32,841 nucleotides of DNA from Firmicutes bacterium UBA7510 (GTDB taxonomy: Bacteria; Bacillota; Clostridia; Tissierellales; Sedimentibacteraceae), in contig DLNM01000015.1 in the NCBI GenBank assembly GCA_002479485.1, forward strand, positions 1 to 32,841. Direction: 5' to 3'. Both the position numbers and the translations under genes were made by a program. The notes under the pieces were generated by a model. That model was not told the origin of the DNA and did no database searches. It saw only the letters and a program-made list of their open reading frames with translations. This document shows, in pieces, positions 25,054-32,841 of the stretch (its first letter is position 1; every line of letters starts with the position of its first letter).

Positions 25054-26663
25054 TAAGTTCCACTTCCTTTCAATTTTTATATAATTTTGAACATTGCTTT
25101 TAACACTAATTAAGCTACAATAGTACACTAGTAGCAACTATGTTCCGTTGTTCCATGTTTTTTAAATTATTTTATATATTCATTTCTCCTTCCATGATTT
25201 TATTTATTTGTTACCTACAATATATTTTTTTATTTAAATGTTTTGTTGATTACAAAAAATTACTAAACATTTTTTGTTATTCTTTATGATTATTTCAATG
25301 TAATTAATAAAATATTATTTTATTTTTATGTGTTATATGTTACGAAAAATCATTATACTTTTTTGAAACTTATACTTGTTTACTTTTATGTTAAATTAAA
25401 ATTAATTTTTAATTTTCTTTAATTTATTAAAAAATTGCTTAATAAATTTGCCTAACATTACAATCTAAATTCATAAGAGCGTTACCACACCAATCATTAA
25501 TGATTTTTTGTGCTGTTATTTTTTTGTGATATCAGTTATTATATATTCCCACCACACCTATAACGCACATTAATTTATAAAAGTAAAAGCATTATAAAAA
25601 ATTCTAACATCCATTTTTGTTTTTTGATTCAGTAATAAATTACTTTAGATTTTGATGCGATTCGTCTGGGACTAGATTTATTAAGATAAAGTCTAATATT
25701 AATAATGGTATTCAGACTCGCAATTTGGAATTATACAGTGATAATATAGAGTGAAATTATAAATCAATTCAAAAACAGTACAATTGTTTCAGTATATAAG
25801 CGCATTGGAACTGTATTATTTTAATGATATAGTTGATATTGTTACTACGACAATGTCAAATGAAATAATATAAAGTAGATTCATCTGAAACTACATCCAT
25901 AAGATCAAAATTTGATACTGATGATGATATTCAAGTTTACGAAATAGGGTTCTGTAAAGTATTAAATGCCAAAACAGATTAAATTAATTACACTATTTAT
26001 CCTTCCATTAATATATTCTGTGACAGTTGCTATCTCATCAACTGAAATTAATAAAACACTTATTAAAAAATCCAACACACTTTTACATAATGGGGCAAAA
26101 TCACAATCACAGTTTCTACTTTCTTTGTCAACTTTTGCCCTACACAGTTATACTTTTTAGGTACGTACCATTTGAAAAAGTACACATTTCAACAACGGTT
26201 TCAGATACTTCACAGCAATCAAAATCCTATTTAACAAATAGTGGTAAAATGGGAATTTTATGAAAATCGTACCCCTATTCTATACTTATCACAGAGCTTT
26301 TAAGAGCCCATATGAGAAAGATAAAAAGAAATGGAACAAGATGTTGTAGTAGAATGCTAGTTTTATTTAATAGATATTATTTTCCTATTTTATTTATAAA
26401 ATTAGCATAGTAGCTCATAGTAGGGATAAACAATAAAATACTTTTAAGCTATATAATCAATAAAAAATCGTTAGATACAAGTATGTAAATATCTCTTATA
26501 TCTAAAACTTAACTTGGTTATACAAACATATTTATTATAAACAACTTTTGTTTTACTGTTTTACTAGCTGAAATTAGACATAAAAAGATAATATAATTGA
26601 TATAAATTGTAAAATATTGTATTATTGAAATATGAAGAATTTTACAGCAGGAGGGCAAATAAA
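25054..26663. other. 1.6-kb gene-poor region, candidate origin with decayed reading frames
   Basis: It lies between the divergent SF3 and DEAH helicase genes. The first 500 bases are extremely AT-rich with no genes. Small repeats such as ACCACACC occur twice near 25490-25560. From about 25740 to 26350 come short broken frames. One of 29 residues at 26260-26349 (MKIVPLFYTYHRAFKSPYEK) ends in a charged tail but lacks a clear binding site. This looks like remains of one or more genes. Placement between two replication-type helicases makes it the likeliest place for a replication origin, but no iteron array is obvious by eye. Confidence 0.4.
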
Positions 26664-28505
26664 ATGAAAATAATTATGAGGGAAAAAGAACGTGAATTTA
26701 ATACACTTCATATTGGCAAAAAAGCATTCACCTTAGATAATGATTATATTACTAATACAATCAATTTGAATGTGACAGAATTAAAACCATACGAACCTAT
26801 ATATTTAGCTGCTCAAACAGGTGCGGGCAAAACAACATATTTTGCCAAAGAATTAATTCCTTTATTTGTAAAAAATTATAAAAATGTGTTGGTGCTTACA
26901 AATAGAAAAGCAACAGATATTGCATTTAAAATTGCTCTATGCAATTCACTAAAAGAGCATAAAATTTTGCAAAATCATACAATTGAAGGGCTATCAGATG
27001 ACGTTTTTCAAATTGGTGAATACGTTACAGTCAAAACATATCAAAAATTAATTGAAGAGACGAAAAATAATACCAAAAATGTTATCCCATATGATGTAAT
27101 TATTATGGATGAAGCACATTTCTTTACATCCGATGCAACATTTAATGCTAGAACTGAACAATTATTAAAATATATAATTTACAATTACTATACTGCAATT
27201 AGATTCTACATTAGCGCAACACCAGAATTTTGCTTTGATAATATACATAATTATGAATGTAAATCTTTATTTAATATATGCAAAAAAAGTATCCCTATGT
27301 TATGTAGACATATTCAAAATGACTGTGATTTTTTAAATGCATGTACAATTGGACCTCAAATAAGTTCTAACAGATGTCTTTCAATTAATAAAAGTTATAC
27401 TGAACGTGATATAAACGAATTAATTCCATATAAATTTTACACAACCTATCGAGATTATTCATATATTATACCTCATATATTTGAAGATGAAGATGAGTAT
27501 ATAATAAAGATAAAGGAAAGCGCAGATAAAAATAAAAAATCAATTATATTTGTAAACTCAAAAGAAAATGGAAAATCTCTTGGTACAAAAATAGGAAAAG
27601 ATATAGCTGTATATGTGGATAGAAATTCTAGATTTAACAAAGATACAGATGAAGGACTGATAGCATATAAAGAGATATTAGAAAATGAAACCTTTTCTAA
27701 AAAAGTGTTAATTACAACATCTGTCATTGATAACGGTATCAGCATAAACGACAAAACTGTTGAAAATATTGTCATTTTAACACATGATAGAACACAATAT
27801 ATGCAAATGTTAGGCAGAGTAAGAATAAAAAATAACCAAAAAATTAATTTGTACATTTGCAATTACCCACTAGCACATTTTTCTTCTTCATTAAATATGA
27901 TAAATGCTATAATAAATGATGTTAATAAATTTAAAGAGGATGAAAGTAAAAATAAGTATCTATCGGCTCAATATATATATGACAATTATAATATAAATCT
28001 AGAAATAAGAAAAATGATTTATCACGACTATGGCAATGAATTAATAATAAATAACTTAGGTATTAAGAAATTATATAACGATAGGAATTATTTAGATAAC
28101 ATAATACCTAAATTTAAAAATAATGAAATCAATGTTTTCCCAAAAGAAGTTTTAAGCTGGTTAGATATATTAGAAACCGATTGTTTTTTGTCATCAAAAA
28201 AGCAAAAAATTGATAATTTGAGGAATTTCCTACTAACAAAGACTGGTATAGTCATATCTGATGAAGAAGAAATAAAAAAAATTACATATGAAATTTACAA
28301 ATGTTATGATAGACCTAAAAAATATGATATAACTAGATATAAAAAACTTTTAAAAGATATACATGACCAACTGTTAGAAGAAATAAATATTAATATTGAG
28401 TTTAGTGATATTAAAGTAACAGATGAAACCAACAAAAATAGAAAAATTTTGAATATAAATATCATAGATACTCAAAATTTAAACAAAGATAAAATTGAAG
28501 AATAA
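26664..28505 (+). CDS. SF2 DEAH-box helicase
   Basis: A 613-residue protein from the ATG at 26664, behind GGAGGGCAAATAAA; an earlier in-frame ATG at 26625 has no binding site. Motif I is AAQTGAGKTT (about 49-57), II is MDEAH (about 148-152) and III is SATP (about 184-187). A C-terminal RecA domain has VLITTSVIDNGI and MQMLGRVR as motifs V and VI. The final 180 residues are Lys/Asn-rich and helical. It resembles helicases found in Gram-positive phages and satellites. It may load or assist replication of the element with the divergent SF3 protein, but a defence role cannot be excluded. Confidence 0.8.
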   Translation: MKIIMREKEREFNTLHIGKKAFTLDNDYITNTINLNVTELKPYEPIYLAAQTGAGKTTYFAKELIPLFVKNYKNVLVLTNRKATDIAFKIALCNSLKEHKILQNHTIEGLSDDVFQIGEYVTVKTYQKLIEETKNNTKNVIPYDVIIMDEAHFFTSDATFNARTEQLLKYIIYNYYTAIRFYISATPEFCFDNIHNYECKSLFNICKKSIPMLCRHIQNDCDFLNACTIGPQISSNRCLSINKSYTERDINELIPYKFYTTYRDYSYIIPHIFEDEDEYIIKIKESADKNKKSIIFVNSKENGKSLGTKIGKDIAVYVDRNSRFNKDTDEGLIAYKEILENETFSKKVLITTSVIDNGISINDKTVENIVILTHDRTQYMQMLGRVRIKNNQKINLYICNYPLAHFSSSLNMINAIINDVNKFKEDESKNKYLSAQYIYDNYNINLEIRKMIYHDYGNELIINNLGIKKLYNDRNYLDNIIPKFKNNEINVFPKEVLSWLDILETDCFLSSKKQKIDNLRNFLLTKTGIVISDEEEIKKITYEIYKCYDRPKKYDITRYKKLLKDIHDQLLEEININIEFSDIKVTDETNKNRKILNINIIDTQNLNKDKIEE

Positions 28506-28523
28506 TTTACCCCTATAAAAATT

Positions 28524-28558
28524 AAGTGTGTAAGTTATAAAAAATTACTTGCGCACTT
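28524..28558 (+). terminator. terminator of the DEAH helicase gene
   Basis: AAGTGTGTAAGT (28524-28535) pairs with ACTTGCGCACTT (28547-28558) through 12 pairs including two G-T, followed by a T-rich run. It lies 19 bases after the stop codon. Confidence 0.75.
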
Positions 28559-28591
28559 TTATTTTATTAATTAATAAACATCATTTATCCC

Positions 28592-28722
28592 GTTGTGTTA
28601 CGGTTGTGTTATTTGAATAAAAAAAGCACCTATTTACTAAGTGCTTATAATCTATTAAAGTATTAAATTTACAACATTTTTGGTCGCCATGAGGGTTTCG
28701 AACACCCAACCTACATATTCGA
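28592..28722 (-). repeat. right attachment-site repeat with tRNA-Arg-like 3' half
   Basis: Imperfect direct copy of 3231-3358. It has a GTTGTGTTA pair (28592, 28603), a hairpin terminator (AGCACC/AGTGCT with A/T run) and a degenerate tRNA 3' half on the minus strand (GGGTG-TTCGAAA-CCCTC T-arm, ATGGCGACC end). It has lost one acceptor base relative to the left copy. To its right the sequence becomes an M28 peptidase remnant, which reads on in frame into this repeat. Homology with the left copy ends at ATTCGA. Confidence 0.72.
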
Positions 28723-29114
28723 AACACATCATATCAACTCGTGTCAAATCACTGTGCGGAACAGTACATATTGATATATTTGGTATACCTTTATATTCAA
28801 AACTTCTATCATCCGAACCTGGATTTCTATTTATTATTTTTGCACAATGCTTATGTAATTAAACTGGTGTTATGACTTGTTAAAATTCTTCTTTTTTAAG
28901 ATTCTCTTTTGTCCCTATTAATAGTGTCACCGTAACCACAAGTATCTAAGTTTATCATTGAAAATACTTTATCTTGATTATCATTAACATATCTTTCACT
29001 ACCTCTATCTTCACACTCTTCTCTATCAAAGAACACAATATCAACTGGGATATTGACTTTACATTCGCTATTATACTTTGCTATTTCAAGTGATATGCAT
29101 ACTCCGCTTGCATT
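28720..29114 (-). pseudogene. M28-family aminopeptidase remnant
   Basis: A minus-strand frame from 29114 reads NASGVCISLEIAKY, PVDIVFFDREECEDRGSERY and FSMINLDTCGYGDTI, the zinc-ligand region of M28 aminopeptidases. It then stops (RDKRES). A second frame continues with NRNPGSDDRSFEYKGIPNIS and TVPHSDLTRVDMM up to the attachment repeat, matching the family's C-terminal part. The N-terminal third and a middle segment are missing. It is the former cargo of the cassette opened by element D (GTTAGGTG) and was broken by the integrative element or by decay. Confidence 0.72.
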
Positions 29115-29170
29115 ATATTATTTTATTCATAATAAAAAATGCCTTATTAAAATGATATCGTTTTTTCACC

Positions 29171-29311
29171 TAACGCCCCGATGTTCAAGACTTCACTGAA
29201 TCGGACACCATAGATAGACCGTCTTGGCGATGGTCACACCCGGTGAAGTGATGTGGTCTGACTTGCCCTCTTGAACGTTCCTACTAAGACCCTTGCGTGA
29301 ACATGTTGTTA
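29171..29311 (-). repeat. attC-like cassette element, copy D
   Basis: Bounded by TAAC (29171) and GTTA (29308-29311). The left part is the most diverged: the inner left stem is ATGTTCA rather than GTTCACG. The pairing is kept because TGAACAT is available on the right, a covariation-like shift. Its gene-side flank GTTAGGCGA matches the cassette opening in element E over nine bases. It closes the DUF3800 cassette, six bases after the stop codon. Confidence 0.8.
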
Positions 29312-29321
29312 GGCGATTTTA

Positions 29322-30506
29322 CTACATCTTTTCAACTATCTCTTTTAAATATGTGTATTCTGGTTTATCTAAAATATCAAGTTCATTATTAGTGGCTACT
29401 AAAATTCTATTTCTAGCTTTACCTAACCTATCTACCATTGGCATTATCATTTGACTAGTTTGATTTACAAATGCATATATATCTTTTTCACATTCAGGTA
29501 TCTTATATCCTTTATTACTACTAGAAATTAGAACACGAGCATCTCTTAATTTTGCAATGATAGAGGTTTTAAAATATTGACTTGTATAATCTCGTCCTGT
29601 GAATAGTTTTAGATTATTAATCAACTCTTTAGATGTAACATATCTACTTTTTTCTTTAATTAAAAGCATTGTTAAAAGATACTTTAATACAATTACTCTA
29701 TCTTTCACTTCCATATCTTCTTTATTTTCATTTTCTTTTATATATTTTACTGCAACAAAAATACTATTTTTATATATTACTGAATCATATTTATTTGATA
29801 CATCTTTTTCATATTCATATAAATAGTTATCATATCCAAATGGCCATTCTACATAATCTAAACACTTTTCATCTAAAAATTGCTTAAAATTATTAAATTG
29901 ATCGTTATCTTTACATTCTTCATACTTAAACGAAAGTGTACCTGCAAATAAATCTGCTAATTGTATTAATACATTCTCTTTACTATTGTCAAAACCAAAT
30001 TCATACTCTTCAAACATATTTGGAATACTTTTACTATTTACGTATTTAACAAATCCATCCATAAACTCTTTTGTACCATGTTGATCTGACACAAGTTGAA
30101 GTTTTGGATAATACATTTTTAACTGTTTATGTAATAAACTATTTAAATACTTTAAAAAAGATTTCTTGTATTTCAAGCCACTTTCTTTGATTACTTTTCT
30201 TTTATCTACTATTACGGAGTAATGATGAAAATTTAAGTCTTTTAATTCTTCTAAGATTTGTTTTCTACGAATGTAATTTTTACCAATACTATTTGATTTA
30301 ATTTCACCCCGACCAAAATATTTTTCTCTTATACCATCTACTTCTTTCTCTAATACTTCTAGTTTAGATGAATCCACAATTATTGCTGTAATTATAAAAT
30401 GTGAAGAAACTCCGTCTTTATCGACCTCCAGACTACAATTCCCAGTTTCATCAATAAAAGCATATTTTTTATTCTCATTATTATATATACTTAATAATTT
30501 GTTCAT
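29322..30506 (-). CDS. DUF3800 domain protein
   Basis: A 394-residue protein, start behind AAGGAGTAGAA. The DUF3800 domain spans about 14-215: YAFIDETG (15-22), FIITAIIVD (about 37-45), the central D-Q-H (about 141-143) and IQLADLFAG (about 181-189). DUF3800 is a predicted RNase H-like fold whose conserved Asp residues suggest metal-dependent nuclease activity. It is often found in defence or mobile contexts. The C-terminal 150 residues (VLKYLLTMLL, LRDARVLISSSNKGYKIP) look like a winged-helix module. It fills one cassette almost exactly: about 30 bases before the start and about 10 after the stop. Confidence 0.82.
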   Translation of the reverse strand: MNKLLSIYNNENKKYAFIDETGNCSLEVDKDGVSSHFIITAIIVDSSKLEVLEKEVDGIREKYFGRGEIKSNSIGKNYIRRKQILEELKDLNFHHYSVIVDKRKVIKESGLKYKKSFLKYLNSLLHKQLKMYYPKLQLVSDQHGTKEFMDGFVKYVNSKSIPNMFEEYEFGFDNSKENVLIQLADLFAGTLSFKYEECKDNDQFNNFKQFLDEKCLDYVEWPFGYDNYLYEYEKDVSNKYDSVIYKNSIFVAVKYIKENENKEDMEVKDRVIVLKYLLTMLLIKEKSRYVTSKELINNLKLFTGRDYTSQYFKTSIIAKLRDARVLISSSNKGYKIPECEKDIYAFVNQTSQMIMPMVDRLGKARNRILVATNNELDILDKPEYTYLKEIVEKM

Positions 30507-30534
30507 TTCTACTCCTTATTTAGTAAATTTCGCC

Positions 30535-30675
30535 TAACGTCTCTGTGTTCACGATGTCGCTGAACCGGACCTACCTGAAATACCGTCTTGGCGGTGGTCA
30601 CACCCGGCGAAGTGATGTGGTCTGACTTGCCCTATCGACGTTCCCGCTAAGACCCGAAGAGTGAACATGTTGTTA
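30535..30675 (-). repeat. attC-like cassette element, copy E
   Basis: Bounded by TAAC (30535-30538) and GTTA (30672-30675), with the full conserved interior and inner stem GTTCAC/GTGAAC. The gene-side flank GTTATGTGA matches the opening of the same cassette at element F over nine bases. On its other side it opens the DUF3800 cassette with GTTAGGCGA. Confidence 0.82.
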
Positions 30676-30697
30676 TGTGATTTAATACAAAAACTAC

Positions 30698-31633
30698 TTA
30701 AGTTACTAATAAACCAATAACATGTTCATATGAATTTTCATTTATTTTCTGCTTATAACAAGGAACCTTTAGACCTTCTGATATCTGCATAATTTTATCT
30801 TGGTTTTCTTTAGTTATATTTTTACCAACAATAATTTTAGTTGGATTAGGTAATTTAACTTTTTGAATCAAATTTTTATCTTGAGCCAATAATAAAAGTC
30901 TCCATTCATTTTCATAAGACCATTGTTTTGATTTTCTAGTTAATGAATCTATTAAAAAAGATTTATTAACATTATTTCCATAAAAAAATGTATCATCTAT
31001 CTCTAATTTTTCATCAACATATCTGACTGGAAACAATAAATCTGTTAAATCATTATGTAAAGATTTAATATCATATCCTACACAATATCCTTTGTAATCA
31101 TCTGCATAGTGAGCCCACATAGGATTAGAATCACAAACACTAGAAAAACTGCAAATTCTATGTAAATCAATACTATCCTTCATTAATGAAACTTGCATCT
31201 TCGCTAACTCATTTTGAGCTTCTTTTTCACTAAACTGCCATAATGAATTCCATAACATAAATTCTTCAGATTTTATATCCATACATTTTGCTAATTCACA
31301 AATTAAATCATCACGATTATCAAAATTCTTTGGATTAATAGCCAGCTTATATCCAGTTGATCTTTCAAACACATTTAAAAAACTATCATATATAATTTTC
31401 CAGCGATTTGCATAATCAATAAAAATAGCACCTTAATCTGGGTCATTCAATTCAGATGGAGCAACAGCCATAAGATAGTTATTACTTAAAGCTTCTAAAG
31501 TGTCATCAGTTATCCTTCGATATTTATATAAAACTTTTGGCATATTCTCTTCTTTCAACAGCGCTGCTTTTATTGTTGACTCATTCGTATTTAAATTACT
31601 AAATAATAATTTATTAAATTCTTCTATCCACAT
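30698..31633 (-). pseudogene. DUF2971 protein with in-frame stop codon
   Basis: One continuous minus-strand frame of about 311 codons, broken by a single TAA near 31436. Before it lies PKVLYKYRRITDDTLEALSN with APSELNDPD. After it, in the same frame, come GAIFIDYANRWK and later ICSFSSVCDSNPMWAHYADD and KGYCVGYD. These are the consecutive conserved blocks of DUF2971 proteins (KYR, NDP, MWxHYA, GxCxxY). The start has GGAG at 31640. The stop falls exactly at the NDP motif, so a substitution is more likely than a frameshift. A downstream ATG at 31372 could still give a 224-residue C-terminal part. DUF2971 is of unknown function and frequent in defence-rich and cassette DNA. Confidence 0.72.
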
Positions 31634-31667
31634 ATATTACTCCAATTGTATATTGTATTATTTCACA

Positions 31668-31809
31668 TAACGCCTCTGTGTTCACGACGTCACTGAACCG
31701 GACCCGTATAACTAGACCGTCTTGACGGTGGTCACACCCGGTGAAGTGATGTGGTCTGACTTGCTTCCTTGACGTTTCTGCTACGACCCGAAGCGTGAAC
31801 ATATTGTTA
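31668..31809 (-). repeat. attC-like cassette element, copy F
   Basis: Bounded by TAAC (31668-31671) and GTTA (31806-31809). Gene-side flank GTTAGGCG agrees over eight bases with the opening of the same cassette at element G. On the other side it opens the DUF2971 cassette with GTTATGTGA. It begins 12 bases after the stop of the T5orf172 gene. Confidence 0.82.
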
Positions 31810-31827
31810 GGCGTAGTTTTTAAGCTA

Positions 31828-32484
31828 CTAATCATGTTTTTTATCTCTCTGAATGTCTTCCCATGCTTCATCAGTAAAAATATCAGTCGTCATTGCAATT
31901 GAATATGCATCAAATTTTTCTAAAAATATTTCAGCATTATCATATACATTTTTATTAGGATCAAATAATTTATGATCATAGTCGTCTATTCCACCTATAA
32001 TAAATCCAAGATCAGTCCTTTTAATGGTTTGATCTTTCAAGTATCCTGCGATATCTTCTTCAATAGTAGTCTCTAACCAAACACGATTATCTGTTTGTAT
32101 AAGTCTTATTGATTTATAATCTTGACGTATATAGTGTCCATACTTTTCTTTTAACTTATATGTAATATCTATAGCAACAAATAAATCTTCATTTTCTTTT
32201 TCTGGTTTACACAACTCGCATATTACTTTAATAGCTTCGTTGAGTGGGTACCTGAAGAATTCTCTATTAGGATTAATTCTAAAATCATTTAAAATCTCAT
32301 GAACAAAATATTCTATAGAATCAACATCTTGAACAAAAATTTCAAATGCAATTATAAAAGGGGTAGGAATAGATGTATTAGATAATTCTCTTGCTCTTTT
32401 TTTTACATCTCTTTTCGTCTTACCTATTTTAATAATCCCTGGCATTGAATTATTAATTAAAATATAAACATAACCTGTATTCAT
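31828..32484 (-). CDS. T5orf172/GIY-YIG nuclease-family protein
   Basis: A 218-residue protein. The N-terminal 90 residues are a T5orf172-type GIY-YIG domain: GYVYILIN (4-11), GIIKIGKTKRDVKKRARELS (16-35, with the conserved Arg) and a late FRINPNREFFRYP (about 68-80) with the Glu position. The rest is an unassigned alpha-beta region ending FTDEAWEDIQRDKK. The start follows GGAGGGAAT. These domains occur in phage proteins and in nucleases of unknown target. It is the cargo of the cassette between elements G and F. Confidence 0.8.
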   Translation of the reverse strand: MNTGYVYILINNSMPGIIKIGKTKRDVKKRARELSNTSIPTPFIIAFEIFVQDVDSIEYFVHEILNDFRINPNREFFRYPLNEAIKVICELCKPEKENEDLFVAIDITYKLKEKYGHYIRQDYKSIRLIQTDNRVWLETTIEEDIAGYLKDQTIKRTDLGFIIGGIDDYDHKLFDPNKNVYDNAEIFLEKFDAYSIAMTTDIFTDEAWEDIQRDKKHD

Positions 32485-32515
32485 ATTCCCTCCTGTTCTA
32501 ATTTAATATTTTATC

Positions 32516-32560
32516 TAACTTTCCGGTGTTTACGACATTTTATCGTCTGACATATATAGG
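32516..32560 (-). repeat. decayed attC-like element fragment
   Basis: TAACTTTCCGGTGTTTACGAC followed by a CGTCTGACAT stretch resembles the first 40 bases of the intact elements, with many changes and no right half. It lies 32 bp upstream of the T5orf172 start codon. The DNA between it and element G (about 150 bp) has no gene, only an imperfect CCCTGA/TCAGGG hairpin near 32568-32620. It is read as a fossil boundary. Confidence 0.45.
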
Positions 32561-32708
32561 TTGTCCCAATTAAAGATAATAACTACCCTGATAAAGATAG
32601 TAATTTTTAAGAGATTTATGTCAGGGAAAAATTTCTTTTATTATAGATCTGTATTTTTAACATTTATTAAATTCTTTCATAATTATATTCCTTGTTTTTT
32701 ATTTCGCC

Positions 32709-32841
32709 TAACGGTCTTGTGTTCACGACGTCACTGAACCGGACATCAGAGCTAGACCGTCTTGGCGGTGGTCACACCCGGTGAAGGGATGTGGTCTGAC
32801 TTTCCCTCTTGACGTTCCCCCTAAGACCCTTGCGTGAACAT
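32709..32841 (-). repeat. attC-like cassette element, copy G (cut by window end)
   Basis: Starts at TAAC (32709-32712) and follows the family through GCGTGAACAT, where the window ends about eight bases before the expected GTTA. It opens the T5orf172 cassette with GTTAGGCG. The array therefore continues beyond the window. Confidence 0.8.

Larger units (their letters stand above)
3231..28722. mobile_element. integrative element carrying a defence island
   Basis: About 25.5 kb between two imperfect direct repeats of roughly 130 bp. It carries a tyrosine integrase, a small excisionase-like HTH protein, an SF3 replicative helicase, a DEAH helicase, an XRE repressor, a RadC-like protein and three defence loci. 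It interrupts the cassette array: attC-like elements lie on both sides but none inside. No relaxase, coupling ATPase, VirB4 or phage structural gene is visible. It is therefore best described as a satellite- or genomic-island-like element that may depend on a helper. Exact ends depend on where the crossover occurs inside the repeats. Confidence 0.75.

Noticed and set aside
25446..25460. Single GCCTAAC in the gene-poor region as another cassette core site
   Set aside because: None of the conserved interior of the element follows on either side, so it is a chance match.
25966..26263. Two overlapping plus-strand frames of 64 and 78 codons
   Set aside because: Neither has a ribosome binding site or family likeness, and they overlap in different frames inside a region of broken sequence.
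31614..31871. Open frame of 85 codons crossing element F
   Set aside because: It runs through the repeat element and overlaps two better supported genes. The similar composition of the repeat keeps the frame open by chance.

Overview
ORGANISM. The DNA is very AT-rich, genes start behind strong GGAGG-type ribosome binding sites, and the integrase, excisionase, RadC and XRE proteins look like those of low-GC Gram-positive mobile elements. This points to a clostridial Bacillota host; the assignment is by eye. The window has two layers. LAYER 1, both flanks (1-about 3.2 kb and about 28.7-32.8 kb): an array of single-gene cassettes, all on the minus strand, separated by seven copies of a conserved, locally GC-richer element of about 140 bp (37, 1139, 1868, 29171, 30535, 31668, 32709), plus one decayed copy (32516). 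Each element has outer TAAC/GTTA ends and an inner GTTCAC/GTGAAC stem, the layout of an integron attC site. In all four apparently intact cassettes, the 8-9 bases that open the cassette are the inverted copy of the bases that close the same cassette. That is expected if cassettes move as circles cut inside the right-hand core site. The two intervals that fail this test each carry independent evidence of deletion or insertion. Cargo: two GNAT acetyltransferases and a stump of a third, a six-helix membrane protein, a DUF3800 protein, a DUF2971 protein with an in-frame stop, a T5orf172/GIY-YIG protein and an M28 peptidase remnant. No integron integrase is in the window. LAYER 2 (about 3.2-28.7 kb): an integrative element inserted into one cassette. 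It is bounded by imperfect direct repeats of about 130 bp, each holding the 3' half of a tRNA-Arg-like gene, a terminator and paired GTTGTGTTA motifs. From left to right it carries small hypothetical genes; a Septu-like pair (ATPase plus HNH nuclease); a Gabija-like pair (OLD-type ATPase-TOPRIM plus UvrD-like helicase); and a type II restriction-modification pair (C5-cytosine methyltransferase plus a PD-(D/E)XK-like nuclease) sharing one terminator. Next comes a plus-strand operon with a zinc-finger amidoligase, a class II glutamine amidotransferase and a GIY-YIG protein, followed by RadC-like and HTH proteins. An XRE repressor lies divergent to a consensus promoter that drives a membrane-anchored protein with three repeated domains. 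The integrase-excisionase-SF3 helicase block and a divergent DEAH helicase complete the element. No conjugation or virion genes are visible, so it resembles a mobilisable or satellite-like defence island. HOW IT FITS. The element's job appears to be self-maintenance (int, xis, SF3 and SF2 helicases, XRE switch) plus host protection by three defence systems, with the amidoligase operon as a less understood accessory module. It sits inside an older array that accumulates small cargo genes one at a time.
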